Shown: positions 12,001 to 24,589 of the stretch, piece after piece
How the letters are laid out: every line of letters begins with the position of its first letter
Position numbering within the stretch: the stretch's first letter is position 1
From: Lotus japonicus
Lineage: Eukaryota > Streptophyta > Magnoliopsida > Fabales > Fabaceae
DNA length: 64,000 nt
Assembly: GCF_012489685.1 (NCBI RefSeq)
Contig: NC_080046.1
Location: 59,510,195 to 59,574,194 of the forward strand
Direction of reading: 5' to 3'
Position numbers and translations under genes: made by a program
Notes under the pieces: model-generated
Database searches by the model: none
What the model was told of the DNA's origin: nothing
What the model saw: only the letters and a program-made list of their open reading frames with translations

Positions 12001-15000
12001 AGCGGAAAAGAAATGGAAAAAAGAATTCTCACTAAGGAGTAAGGAGTCAAGAGCCCATGCTCTTCTATCCATATAAGAAAATAAGTGCATAAAATCAAAC
12101 AGAAACAGGTGTTGTAGATTTCTCCACTCCCTGACTACCTCTTCCAAATCCAAAATAAATGAGTGAAGGAAAGAAACTAGCAAACAAGTTAACAGCTCAG
12201 ACGGAGTCTATTTGATGAACTAATCAACTAATACCCCCAAAACAAAAGGTGGAATAGAATTAGAAACCTGGTAAAGAACCACAATAGTTGGTTTTGAACA
12301 ACCATAAAGAAATTTAATATCCAAAACATCGAGCTCCTGAAGCCTGAAAAAAAGATGCATCATAATCTTAATATACTAAACTAAATCAGAAAAAGAAACA
12401 GAAATTACTAGCCTTATAATTTATATTTGACAAATTTATCAGCAAGTTGCAAACAAGGATCTGCATATATCCCCTACATTGCTGTCAACTCTGACATTTT
12501 AATAACTTAAGAAATGGTTTACAGTTTTACACCCATATATGTAAGAATGTTTTCTTAAATGCTATGGCAACTGAGAGATGTACACAAAGAAACTCACAAG
12601 CTACTATCAGACCAGGGGAGCAGAAAGCTAGGGTTGTTTTCCCAGCACAGCCATTACCCAAAGTAACAGGGGGCGCGATGTAAAAGACATAAAGAAACTG
12701 AACAGTATCTACATCTTTTTATAGCCATGAATTATTTCCACCATAACAATTACATGTTAAAGCTTTTATAAACAAGACTCATACATTTGATAAATGGAGC
12801 ATCGTCGTTGATAAAAAAGTCTTTTCAGTTTTTCTACCATGACAAATGATTTCTTTAGGACAGAGATATGAACCCAAGGAAGTATAGGTACCTTAACCAC
12901 CTAACTGGTACAAACTTTGGCTTGTAAAACAACCTCTTCAACTAAACATAGATTAAACCAGCTAATCAAAGTATACCCATACTTCTTTTTATTCTCTAAG
13001 AGAAAACTACATCTAAGTTCTTTATTGACCCAAATGTATGACACATGAAAAGTATGTCAAGTTATATAGAGACACAATATTCAACATGAAAGGTTCTAGG
13101 TCATAGTCATATATACATGGTTAGGACTGTGGTATACTGGTAATAATTAATCAAGGTACTACCCTCAGTTACTACAATTATGAACACCTAGTGAAGGTCA
13201 AATTGTAAATAAAATCTTGTGTGGAGACAATCAAAAGATAATAGGATTACTTAATATTAAACGCTTCCTTGAGTTGTCCGTTATGGTCAAAAGGAATAAC
13301 CTGGAAGATCAATGAACAATAAATCATTCAATTTGTTAACATGAAACTGAAAACCTAAATGTATTGTCTTTCTAATCTAATATTTTTACAGGATAATGAA
13401 AGAAAGGAAGTTACATACTTTAAACAAGCCATCATACAAACGGAGTCCAATCAACCTACAATCAGGATCGACAATGCCAATCTGCAGAAAGAGAAATGGA
13501 TAACCGCTGAAATGAACTGAAGAATATTCAACTGATCTTAAACTAGATAAAGCACTGGTGTTGTTAAAAATTATCAGAACTGTGTGGACACAATCACCAC
13601 CCATGAATAATTAGTAGATAGAAGTGAAACAATTTAAATACCTGACCATTATCTGTGGGCCGTCCTATACGATCATAAACATCCCCCATAGCCCTGGATG
13701 ACAACAATACAGAGAATTCAACAAACAACGAGATAAACCCCTCCTTTCATATACCTTAGTAAATCAAAATTTGACAAAGACAATGTCAAGAAAAACTTCC
13801 ATTCTTCATTCTTTACTGAAATTCCAAGCTTGTGTGGTTAAGCCGCTGGCGCTACTCAAAATTATGAAACCAACAACCACTGATTCCAATACACAGAAGG
13901 TAAAAGGGAGGCCCAGTGCACGGGGCTCAGTCTAGGGAGGGGAGATGTAACCAAACAAGAGAGGATGCTAAAAAATAAAAATTATAATGGATTATGGTTA
14001 TTCCTTCCTACCTTCAAAAGGATGCTAATTTCCTTTTTCATAGGCTCTAACTCCTATGTAAGAGAGGATAAAAAATTCATCAACATGGATTTTCTAGTAA
14101 TATATCGTGTTTAAGCAGCTGATAAACAACAAGCACCACAAAACACACATCAAGAACATTATTTTGTCTTCATTTCTTTAGCCAATGGCGACACCTGAAA
14201 GCCATATGCTTCAATGACTAATTGACTATTGACTCTGTAAATCTTATACAAATTGATTTTTTATGAAGAAAGGTGCTCCTCCAAAGTTATGAAACTGGCT
14301 TTTACACACTGCATAGTGCATACTAAGTTCAGCATCCAAAACAAGTTTACTAAATGGATTATTGCATTACCAAAATCACAATGAGATTGTTATTACAGCC
14401 ACATAACATTTACAACCAGTTGACAGACTCCCACATCAATAATTTATGAAGAATTTTTCCAGAAAAATATTTTAATTTCAATCTATACAAATAAAAAAAA
14501 GCCAGAACATAAGTAAGTTCATTCAGAAGGGAAGAAGTGTTTTCTTTCATGCATACCTTGTAACAAGTTGATGAGTCTCACGATCCCATTGAAGAACACA
14601 GAATTTGTATTTTTCAGTCACAACAAACAGACATTCCTGTGCTTCACCCTGTTTGATACCAAACAAGCAATGAAAGAATAAAGAGGAAGACTATTATGTA
14701 AGAAAAAAAAAACTAGAATATTAGATAGAAATTCAACAAACGTACATGAGGGCGGAAGAGTTGAAGGATGGCAATTCTTCCATATATGGGGACGTCTAAA
14801 ATAGGCTGCAAAGAAAATCTTCACATTTATCTATCTGACTCTATTACAATACTCAACCAAAAAGGAAAAGGAATGAATATTCCATTAAGCACTAAAACAA
14901 CAGCAAAATAGTATTCTTCCTGCTATGAAGCACGGACACCTCTCTTCAAAGTTGTGATATATACCTGCAACTGCAACTGCAACTGCAAGCCCTCCTGAGG

Positions 15001-15138
15001 AGAGAGCAAATGAATCTCGAGACGGGTGCATTTGGCGACGATGAGATTGCGGTCTTGAGGGCCAGTGAAATTGCCGACGCATGAATGAGTGACTTTGGTG
15101 GGTTTGTGAGCAGTCACAACGTAGTTCCATTCACTCAT
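6080..15138 (-). CDS. DDB1: DNA damage-binding protein 1 (DDB1), 18 exons, one frameshift in exon 8
   Basis: DDB1 is the CUL4 adaptor that docks DCAF/DWD substrate receptors in CRL4 ubiquitin ligases and works in UV-damage repair and light signalling. Exons, in coding order: 15138-14965, 14805-14746, 14648-14557, 13693-13642, 13481-13419, 13300-13251, 12343-12268, 11506-11292, 11157-11051, 10878-10770, 9967-9767, 9646-9431, 8897-8787, 8606-8331, 7975-7701, 7570-7222, 7132-6848, 6643-6080. With one base restored in exon 8 the product is 1091 residues, against about 1088 in Arabidopsis. It begins [14 protein letters not shown] and ends VQELTRLH. The start is the family start; the frame also runs open further upstream. 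Exon 8 has seven Cs (11380-11386 on the plus strand) where eight keep the family frame. The intron after exon 16 uses a GC donor. The acidic/hydrophilic stretches of exon 18 look more divergent than usual. Either an assembly homopolymer error or a recent lesion explains the frameshift. Confidence 0.93.
10237..10541. mobile_element. Stowaway-type MITE in DDB1 intron 10
   Basis: A 305-bp element with perfect-looking terminal inverted repeats: ctccctccggtcctatttat at the left, its complement ending ggaccggagggag at the right. It is flanked by TA on both sides (10235-10236 and 10542-10543). The CTCCCTCC terminus and TA target duplication are the signature of Stowaway (Tc1/mariner-derived) MITEs. 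It lies wholly within the intron between DDB1 exons 10 and 11. Confidence 0.9.
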
Positions 15139-15912
15139 CTCTTCTTCTTCGCTCTCTCTCACAACCACAACCACAACCACAAAGCACTACGTATCTTGCT
15201 GCTTCCTTCAGCTGCAACAAACCCTCGTTCTCATGCAAAGTAAAGCAAAGCCCTCGTTTGTTCTGTTCTTCCCTTGTCGAACATGCCCTATTTTGCTATA
15301 TATTTATATGATATGATAATGATTGACTTGACTCAAGTGGACCTTTATGTGGAAAGTCACTAGATTCTAAACCTTGTTTTGACCTCTGTTTATTTGTTCT
15401 GTCTTATGTTCATTTACAACATAGCGTTTAGAAGACATCAACTTTGCATTGTCCGAAACATTTCGGTTTAGCCTTTTATAGCTGAGTTAAACTCTAATCC
15501 TAAGTCTATTACATCTGGACCCTGATTCGTCTTGATGAGTCTTTCAAGACTAGTCAAGTTCGCTAAGTTTCAACTTAAGTCCTAAGAGGTAGACTCGCCT
15601 GAGACACTGGTCTTTCCTTGTGGAGGTCAAGTCGCCCAGCTTGGGCCAAGACCGATCTACATGCCCGCCTTTCAAAACATATTTAAGTTGTTTTATATTT
15701 AAGATTTTTTGGGTGAACATATTTAAGCCCAAATATTATGGGCCACCCGACCCGGCCCAGCAGTATAAAATCGCCCATCATTGATTTTTCTCAGTTCTCG
15801 TTTTCCTTCTCTCTCTCGAACAAGTCGAAGGAAGAAGCTACGAAGATTGAAGAAAACCAGAGTGTTACTGCTCCATTCCCATTCCTGAAATCAAATCAAT
15901 TCAAATCAAACA
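15139..15912. promoter_or_regulatory. Shared divergent promoter region of DDB1 and CWC25
   Basis: 774 bp separate the two start codons. On the CWC25 side there are TGGGCC (15739-15744) and GGCCCA (15754-15759), the site II type motif common in plant housekeeping promoters and bound by TCP factors, followed by a TATA-like tataaaa (15764-15770) about 143 bp before the ATG. On the DDB1 side a purine/pyrimidine-biased leader directly precedes the start. Assignment as a bidirectional promoter is inference from layout. Confidence 0.55.
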
Positions 15913-18337
15913 ATGGCGTTGAAGTTTCTGAACAAGAAAGGGTGGCACACGGGAAGCCTTAGAAACATCGAGAACGTCTGGAAAGCAGAGCAGAAGCACG
16001 ATGCAGAGGAGAAGAAGCTTGACGAGCTTCGCAAACAGATCAAGGAAGAACGTGAACGCACCGAGTTTCGTCTTCTTCAAGAGAAAGCTGGCCTCGTCCC
16101 GTAATTTCCCTTCACTTTCTCTCTATTTCCCCTATCAAATCCCCAATTTTTATTCCCAATTTCAATTTCTAGGGTTAGGGTTTTCACCGCATTCCCAAAT
16201 TGAAAAGCAAACTGAATTACTGATTGTTATTTTTTTCTCTTGCAGTCATCAGGAGAGGTTGGAGTTTCTGTATGATTCGGGATTGTCGGTTGGAAAAACT
16301 TCCTCTGAAGGTTTCAAATCGCTTGAAGCGTTTCCTAAATCCGATGCAGCGGATGCGCCGTCGTCATCTGCTACGGCTTCTAATGTAAGTTTGCATGATC
16401 TTTTTTTTGTTGAATTTTTGTGCTTTTTTAGAAAAAGATTTTTTTTTTTTGGTTTGTTTCTTCTGATGGGTTGATTTATGGTTGATTTGTGCAGCAGCAG
16501 CAGCAGCAGGGGGCAAGTGTGCCTGGGGCGTTGTTCGAGGATAAGCCTCAGTCTGCCAATGATGCATGGAGGAAGCTTCATTCTGACCCTTTGCTCATGA
16601 TTCGACAGCGCGAGCAGGAAGCGCTTGCGAAGATTAAAAATAACCCTGTCAAGATGGCCATCATCAGAAAATCAGTAAGCCTCTCGTTGATTTTGGATTT
16701 GGAAATTAGATGTGAAGAGTTGAAATCTATGAAATCATACTAGTTTGGTATTTGGTTGTATGTGTTTTTAGATTGATTGAGGGTTACAAGGTAGGGACTA
16801 GTTAATTAGCTGGTTTTCACTGGCAGGTAGATACAGTTTAGCTTGTATGGAAGAAAATTTGAGATTCCCCTGATGACCTTTTTTGGTTAGGGTAATTGAT
16901 TAGTTGTTACTTGTTACCTTTGACTAAAGTTAAATTGGTTCACTTGTTGGTGTGAACCAGGGTTAATATCTTGGCTAAGATGAATTGCAGTGGTCATGTT
17001 TTAACTTTTATGTAACACTCATAAATTGTTAGAACTAGCTAGTGTGTGCCCTGGGCTCTTGTTTGCTGGAGCATATTGCAGAAACTGCTGACCAACTAAA
17101 ACCTTGTTAACTCATGAATTCTACGGGTCTCTCCTTGTGATTTAGTTAAGACATAGTGCTGTTACAATAACAATATCTCCCATCACCACACATTTTTGCT
17201 ATTTCTCTGCAGCCTCCTTCTCCTCCTTGGTGACTTCAATTTGGGTTTAGGACCATCCATTGTCTGCAAACTTGTGTCCATAGCAGCCACCTCAGGGGTG
17301 TCCATGTTGTTTGCTACTGTTCTTGTTCATGCTATCTTCAGTTTCTGTCTGATGAAGGATTTGTATAATTCTATGCAATTGAGGATTATGTTTATGTTAC
17401 TTTATAGTCTATTACACCCACATTGGGCTTTTTTCCCTCTTTATTTACTTTTTGCATTCATAGTCTTTAAATTCCATTCACTGAATAAGATGTCAAAAAG
17501 TTGTTATGCTTTACTTTCACCAAGACATTTTGTTTGACGTTTCTAATTTATGGCCATCTTATTTGTTAACAATGTCAGGTTGAAGGAAAGGAACACAAGA
17601 AGAAAGATCCAAGCAAGAAGGAAAAGCAAAAGAAGCACCACTCTAGTAAATCAAAGCACAAAAAACCGTCCGATTCCGAAGATGACACAGGTGATAGGAG
17701 AAAAGGAAAGACTGGTGAAAGAGATTTTGACAAGAAGTATCACAAGACCCAATCAGATTCAGAGTATGAATCAAGTGAAGGAGAAAGGAAAAGAAGGAAG
17801 AATCACTATGAAGATACAAAATACAGAGAAAGACCCCCCAGTCACCACCAGAGGCAAAGAAATGTCAAAGACTATAAAGAAGATGCTGATGACAGAAACT
17901 ATAACAAGTCAAAGCCAGGAAATTCAGAAGGTCGATCCATCATTGATGCCCCAAGAAGGGGGAATGTGAGCTTTCCAGAACCAAGCTCCACTAGATCTTC
18001 TGGTACTTCACTTGAACATGGATCACACTATAAGCGCAGAAATGCAGCTCCTAAACTTTCAGAAGAAGAGCGGGCTGCTAAACTTAGGCAGATGCAACTT
18101 GCTGCTGAGTTGCATGAAGAGCAGAGATGGAAACGTATTAAGAAGGCTGAGGAGACTGATGCACAGGAAGCAACCCAAAATAGTAAATCTGGTGGCAAGA
18201 ATTTCTTGGATACTGCGCAAAAAAGTATATATGGTGCTGCAGAAGGTGGGAGCTCATCTATAGCTGAGAGTGTCCGGCGTCGGACACATTATTCTCAAGG
18301 CAGATCTGCAGGTGAAGGCAATGCATTTCGGCGGTGA
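15913..18337 (+). CDS. CWC25: Pre-mRNA splicing factor CWC25 homologue
   Basis: Exons 15913-16100, 16246-16384, 16495-16674 and 17579-18337 give 421 residues. The N-terminus MALKFLNKKGWHTGSLRNIE followed by a charged helix (KLDELRKQIKEERE) is the CIR_N-type domain of CWC25. The middle has the family block GALFEDKPQSANDAWRKLHS and KNNPVKMAIIRKS. The last exon is a long Lys/Arg/Ser/His-rich, probably disordered stretch, ending in a region rich in SEEERAAKLRQMQ with closing FRR. CWC25 joins the catalytically activated spliceosome for the first step of splicing; a nuclear location is expected. Exon 3 begins with a run of CAG codons directly at its acceptor, so several NAG acceptors are available and a small variation in Gln count is possible. 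Confidence 0.92.
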
Positions 18338-19718
18338 TGGACTTGAATGCTGGGGTGGTTTTATCATTGTTTTTAGTTATCTCAAGTTTTCTCCAGAATA
18401 CTTGGCATATGTTTTCTTCCATGTACCAACATATGACTCTCGTGTATCAATATATGAAATTCTGTGATATTTATGACATTATATCGAGGATTCTTAGTTC
18501 TTCTTTTATGGTTCAAAATTTTCATCCTTCCTTGTGATTTTTAAGTCATGTTCCAAACTGATATACTTTGTAGGTAAACTGTTGATTTCTGTTTAGGTAA
18601 ATATATGTATTATTACACGTATGTGTACTATAATTACTAATTAATTCATATTTTCAATTAATTAATATTACATTTCAAAATGAAGAGTACGGCAATAGTT
18701 TTAAGAATTGCGCTGAGAAAAATTACTCAAAGAAGAAAGTTCAATTATAGCACCGTTATTATGCATAGCAAAAACTTCACTTCCTTTCCTGATAAAGAAA
18801 ATAGCAACTTTCACTAGCTAACTTGATCTATTATGGAGGTTCATTTTAATAAAAGCATCAATGAGCTGTGACCTTGGAACTAAAAGGCCGGTAGTGTATA
18901 TGATATGCAGGCAAAAAGCTGAGGTTGCTAGTTTACAATCAGGGAAATCACTGTTGTTCTAAATCTAGCCAGTGATGGCTTCCTCCTTGATTAATACTAG
19001 TATGGTGCACCTTACGGTTGCTTGTCCCTGTCATCAGTTTTGACAAGGGTAACTGTTAAATGCTTCTTCTGCCGACAAACCTGATAATTATTGACTTCTG
19101 GTCTTCTGGAGCCATCTCTGATTGTGCTCAGGGTAGGCATTTGCTTGATATATATAACTCTCAGGCAAATAACTCTATATCATGATATAGTAAATATAGC
19201 AGAACAAGTTGGCCACATTTATGGCTTGCTCGTGTGTTTCCTTGTTGATTGATTGAGCTAGAAAGATTCAGCTGCACAAGGACACCTATAATTAATATTT
19301 GGCCAGCATAGTTACTCTTCCTTTTTCTCTCTTCCCTTGTGTATGTTTAGATTATGTGATTAATGATAGTGTCTATCAAGGTAGATTAATGATAGGTTGA
19401 GTATTTAAAATGCGGTTGTAACAACTATAGTCTATCAAGGGTCACAGGACCATGTGGTTAGTTGCTCCATCCTTATTCACGAGGTATGTTAACATCTTGG
19501 GTCCGTCAAGGAGGAAAGAGGTTGGAGGGTATTTAAAGCATTCACTCCAATGGTGAAAATGAAAGACAGTAGTTTGAACTTTGGCCCCATGCTACAAATT
19601 ATTATTTCTGTACATTTTTCAGTTGCCTCATTGGTAAGGAAAAGTGTCTGGTTGCTCTAGTGTACCATATATCTGCTGACGGAAGAGTAAAGAAACTAGC
19701 TCATAATCAATTTTGCAG
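18338..19718. other. Intergenic between CWC25 and aspartic protease
   Basis: AT-rich, no coding or RNA gene recognised. The last 150 bp (about 19566-19718) are the protease leader/promoter, recognisable because a diverged copy recurs at 62803-62982. Confidence 0.5.
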
Positions 19719-21376
19719 ATGCAGCAAAATAAGATGAGCCTCTTTGGGTTTCTAGTTTTCTTTGCATATCTTGCAATAGCATCTTCTCTGGTGGAAGTTG
19801 AAGGTATGCCATCTTAACAATTTTCTAGCTAATTCTTAATTAACTTGATGGAAGCAAAAGCTTCCTCTTTATACCGCAGCATAATTAACTACTAGTTTCC
19901 TTTGTTCGATAGCAGTTTTAATTTTCTTTAATTTACATGAATGTTTACCTGAGGCAACTTATTATAGATAGCAACCTTTTGTGTTTTTTCTATATTAGTA
20001 GATTGAAATTCTGAATTTGTGCATGTAGATTATGTAGTCTAAACTTGCAAACTCTCCATTTTGCAGATAATGATTTAAGGAACAAGCAAGCTGGCATGCA
20101 GCTCAATTTGTATCATGTTACAGGTCTTGACTCCTCTCTAAAATCCACATCACCATTTTCATTCTCTGACATGTTCATAAAAGATGAGGAGCGTGTCAGG
20201 TCTCTTCATTCCAGATTGGTTAACCATTCAGATACTACTGCCTCTTCTGATAAAGTGGAGGGACCAAAACTTGTGAACACGCCATTGAAATCAGGTTTGT
20301 CAATTGGCTCAGGCAATTACTATGCAAAAATGGGAATTGGGACTCCTGCTAAGTATTTTAGCATGCTTGTAGACACTGGTAGCTCTCTCTCCTGGCTCCA
20401 GTGCCAGCCTTGTGTTATATACTGCCATGCGCAGGTTGACCCTGTCTTCAATCCTTCCACTTCCAAGACCTATAAAACCTTTCCATGTTCATCCTCTCAG
20501 TGCTCCTCTCTCAAGGGCTCCACACTCAATGCCCCAACTTGTTCAAGTGGATCTGGTGCTTGTGTCTACAAAGCAAGCTATGGTGACACTTCTTTCTCAC
20601 TTGGTTATTTGAGTCAAGATGTGCTAACCTTATCTCCATCAGAGACATTATCAAGTTTTGTGTTTGGGTGTGGACAGGACAATCAAGGGTTGTTTGGAAA
20701 GTCTGCTGGTATCTTAGGCCTAGCCAATGACAAACTCTCCATGTTTGCCCAAGTGTCAAGCAAACATGGCTATGCCTTCTCCTATTGTCTCCCCACATCA
20801 TTTTCTGCCCCCAACTCTTCCAACAAAGGTTTCTTGTCCATTGGAAGCTCATCAATAACATCAACATCATCATACAAGTTCACTCCTTTGGTTAAGAATC
20901 CAATGCTTCCCACCTTGTATGGTCTGGATTTGACAGCTATTACTGTGGGAGGAAAGCCATTGGGATTAGCAGCATCAAGTTATAAGGTGCCTACTATCAT
21001 AGACTCCGGTACAGTAATTACAAGGCTACCTATGCCAGTTTATACTGCACTTAAAAACTCTTTTGTGAGGATAATGTCCAAAAAGTATGCACAAGCCCCA
21101 GGAATTTCAATATTGGATACTTGTTTTAAGGGGAATGTCAAAGAAATGTCAGAAGTGCCTGAGATTCAGATGATATTTGGTGGGGGTGCTGATCTTCCAC
21201 TTAAGGCTCATAATACCCTTATAGAACTTGACAAGGGAGTTACTTGTTTGGCCATTGCTGGGAGCTCTGAAAATAACCCTATTGCCATTATAGGGAATTA
21301 TCAACAGCAGACATTTAAGGTGGCTTATGATGTTGCCAATTCAAAGATTGGATTTGCAGCTGGTGGCTGCCAGTGA
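19719..21376 (+). CDS. Aspartic protease, nepenthesin/CND41-like (A1 family)
   Basis: Two exons, 19719-19803 and 20067-21376, give 464 residues; an in-frame ATG five codons later (19734) is an alternative start. Residues about 7-23 are a hydrophobic signal peptide-like stretch. The catalytic motifs are DTGSS (Asp near 131) and DSGT (Asp near 341), with the nepenthesin-type CQPC and several further cysteines between them, and a C-terminal GNYQQQTFKVAYDV block typical of the family. The prosegment between signal and GTP motif is about 90 residues. Plant members are secreted or plastid-targeted endopeptidases, and a secretory route is likely here. Pieces of this gene, its 3' end near 22.6 kb and its 5' end near 62.8 kb, reappear at the edges of the F-box array. 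Confidence 0.92.
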
Positions 21377-22235
21377 CCACTGGTACTACTTGTTCCCTGA
21401 CTATATCAGTTTCAACTCATAAAGCTGGGGTTGGATACAATTTATCAGATGATGCTTGCCATTGCAAATAAATATATGTTGAAATAAATATTAAAGACCT
21501 CCTGCAAAGGCTTGTTCTGTATAATAGCTATGCAAATAACAGCAATGACTATTTAATACTCAGACGAAACCTGCAGTTGCATTAGATTAAGGGAATCTTT
21601 TGCTTTGAAAGTTAATATTTGTATAGGGGCATGTATACCTTCAATTATTTTAGGCATCCATGCATTATAAATTAGCAAATGTTTGTAAGCAGCATTGGTA
21701 GATTCACCTAAATGATTATGATCAACAACTTTCCTTATACATAAAACAATTAATATTATTTTAATACATTACTTTGACATTTATTTAAAAAATTTGTCCA
21801 ACCAATTTAAATAAAGAGGGAAATAGTTTAAAAAAAAAAAAGGAATAAACATCAATAAGTACATCTTTACTAGCTAGCTTCCAATGTCTTAATTTCAAAT
21901 TCCATTTCAATGACAAAAGTACTATTGTCTCCTTAATACAATTTTTAAATAACAATACCATCTCATACATTATTTATTCTCGTATTTGTAGTATATCCAC
22001 TTCTGTTGCACTAGTTTACTTGATATCATAGATGATAAAAAAATAAAACTTTTATTTATCATATCTTCAAGTAATTTTTCAGTCTCATTCTATCTGCAAT
22101 TTTTTTTTTGTTTTATGCTTGAAACTTAACACATCACTTTCTACTCTATTAAAACAAAAACAAAAAAGTCTAAAGCCAGCAACTACCGTGCAACGCACGT
22201 GTCTTGTCTACTTTCATATAACCAATGGAAAGAAT
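21377..22235. other. Intergenic, 3' flank of the protease gene
   Basis: AT-rich with no gene recognised. Around 21550-21640 lies the segment containing cagttgcattagattaaggg, copies of which recur at about 22840, 34075 and 47180. Confidence 0.5.
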
Positions 22236-22345
22236 TGGGTGTAATATACTGTAATACTGAGTTTGTTTATTGCACAACCTTTAGTCAATGCTTGCCTTTC
22301 TTTCAGATTTGAGCTCCAGAATATGCCAATTATAACTGATCAATG
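22236..22345 (+). pseudogene. 3'-flank remnant of an MGC gene copy
   Basis: The segment from tgtaatactgagtttgtttattgc through gatttgagctccagaatatg matches the sequence downstream of the MGC genes (about 28915-29030, 41725-41830). It marks the left border of the array, as though another MGC copy once stood to the left of the first F-box gene. Confidence 0.6.
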
Positions 22346-22581
22346 AATATTTGTTATACTTGTCATGTGTAAAAAGCATAGCCATTTTGAGCTGCAATTG
22401 TGCTTAATGTGAAAGACTTGTTTGAGGTTTGGATTATCTCACTCATTTGATCTTTGTTGTGAAACAATGCATAACTTTGGTCTTTTAGCATTGGATAGAT
22501 AGACCTGTGTTCATTTTGCAGCACTAACCTTGTACTGTATTTATTCACCCGCACTTGCTACAATGTGATCGTCAATAACCC

Positions 22582-22905
22582 CACTGCTGGAATCTCTGAA
22601 AATAACCCCATTGACATTATAGGGAATTATGAATAACAGACGTTAAAGGTGGCTTATGACTAAATTAGTTTCAACTCACAATTTATCAAATGTTCTTTAG
22701 AATTGCTAATATATATATATGATTTAATAAATATTAAAGACTTCCTGCAAAGCCTTGTTCTTATTTTTGATTAATCTGTTTTGTATACTAGCTAGTTGTG
22801 CAAATAAGAAAAATGACTATTGAATACTCAGATGAAACAATTGCATTAGATTAAGGGAAACTTTTACTTTGAAAGTTAATATTTGCACAGGGGAATGCAT
22901 AGCTG
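22582..22905 (+). pseudogene. Fragment of aspartic protease 3' end
   Basis: Matches the last protease codons (ctctgaaaataacccc, then attatagggaattat) and continues into the protease 3' flank (taataaatattaaagac, cctgcaaag, gaaagttaatattt). A stop replaces the Gln-Gln-Gln run and the coding part is cut short. It lies just downstream of the first F-box gene. Confidence 0.8.
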
Positions 22906-22998
22906 CCTGCATATTATGTAGAGTCACCAACAAATTACTGAAGCTAAAGAGCCACCAATATTAATCGAAGTACATATTGCCAATGGAGGAGCTTAATC

Positions 22999-24422
22999 TT
23001 AACATGGTGAAACTAGACTTTGTACATAACCAATGGCATCCGACCAAATTTTGTTGTCAGGAAGTTGAACATATTTCACACTATTTTCTCTTACAGTGTA
23101 CATGATAACATCAAGATTTCCCTTTTGTATGAGCAACAGGATGTCACCGTCTTCACTCAAGCACATCAGTGGACGACACATAAAGCCAACACATCCGAGA
23201 TGTTCATAATTGACACTCACCAATCGAGTCCAAGACTCTTGAACTCCATACTCTCTCATTTTCCACACAACAAAATGGGTTCCCTTTTGGTCATGAAAAA
23301 GACACAGACAATTGTCCAGAACCCCAAGGCATGCCCTAAGGTTAGGAAGCTGACTAATACTCTCATTAGTACCGTCAGGCAACGATAAAGAACTATATGC
23401 CTCCTTACACATGTCAAATGAAACAATCACAAACTTCTGGGGACATTTCAACTCGTTAAGTGCTAACCAGTTTATACAACCACCCACAAAATGTCCATTA
23501 AGTTCCTTTAACGAAAATGGGAAACCAGGGTCGTTCAAAATCTTTCTCCAACAACTATCAGTACCTATGCAATGAACCATTGTCTCCAATTTTGGTTCTC
23601 TACGGTTGTAATAATAATTTGAAAGCACCACCACCTTGCAAAGAGGAAATAATAAAATTAGCCCAAAAGGATCATGTATCTGTGTTGAGTAATGAAAATT
23701 ATGTAATCTTTAAACTTTCATTTCACTACTCAAATTAAATTCACTTATCTTGTACCCTAATTTCCTCTCTATGATCAAAATAGTCTTCAATTCAAGGTAA
23801 TTTGAAGTGGGAATTGACTCGACCCAAAGAAACATCATATTCATATTAAAGACTAAACTTGTATTTCAAAGATTGGATTTGACATTGAATTTTAACTTAC
23901 CTTGTAAGTGTCACGAGAATCATCATACCCGAACCCAAAGTTCAAGCTGTCGGCATCGTTACAAAAGGTTGGTGACTTGTTGGACCTTAAGCGCGTGGCT
24001 GGGTTCCAAAGTCGGACCCAGAACTCACTCATGATATCAAGATCACAAAAGCCCTGCAAACAGACCAAACCATTACATGAGCCAGCGACGAGGTACTTTT
24101 CCTTCAAGGTGTAAAGCCCATATTCATCTATCGCGGGTGACGACTTGTTAAGAAAATGACGCACGGAGCACGAAATGGCGTAACGTTCCTCATATTCCAA
24201 GTCGGGAGGGGCGGGCTTTTGTAAGGTGAGGAGAATGTGCTGGTGCTTGTTTTTTGGCAATCTCTTCAAGTGTAGTTTCATGAAGTCTTTGTCTTCAGAG
24301 ATGAGTGATTTCCATGACTTTGAAACACACCTTAATTGCATGAGGGTCTCGACGGGAAGCCATGACAAGATTTCTATCAGGAGTTCTAAAGGAAGAACAG
24401 GAACAAGATCAACAGTTTCCAT
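22999..24422 (-). CDS. F-box/FBA protein, subtype A, copy 1
   Basis: Exons 24422-23901 and 23634-22999 with a 266-bp GT-AG intron; 385 residues. The ATG giving METVDLV is used; the longer frame upstream has no ATG. The F-box is near residues 8-50 (LPLELLIEILSWLPVETLM, then VSKSWKSLIS). The F-box-associated region has GSCNGLVCL, WVRLWNPATR and FGFGYDDSRDTYKV, with the intron placed right after the Lys. Family knowledge: such At3g23880-like proteins bind SKP1 through the F-box and recruit substrates to SCF ubiquitin ligases; the substrate is unknown. Divergently oriented to the intact MGC gene 3 kb away, with an AT-rich tandem array between them. Confidence 0.9.
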
Positions 24423-24589
24423 GGTTGTGAGAAGAAAATTTATTGAATCAAAGAGACTCACACCCAATGAATTTGAATTTTTCGATATACGAAAACCTAA
24501 TATTTACGTTCCACTTTGGATACCCAACCTTCTTGATTTTATAGTACCCTCAGATTCCTTTTCTTATGCATTAAATTATATCTATGTAT

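Noticed and set aside
15550..15732. Short minus-strand frame between DDB1 and CWC25
   Set aside because: No motif, sits in the shared promoter interval, no splice or start context.
17196..17537. 113-codon frame inside CWC25 intron 3
   Set aside because: Hydrophobic by base composition, no homology recognised, spliced out in the supported gene model.
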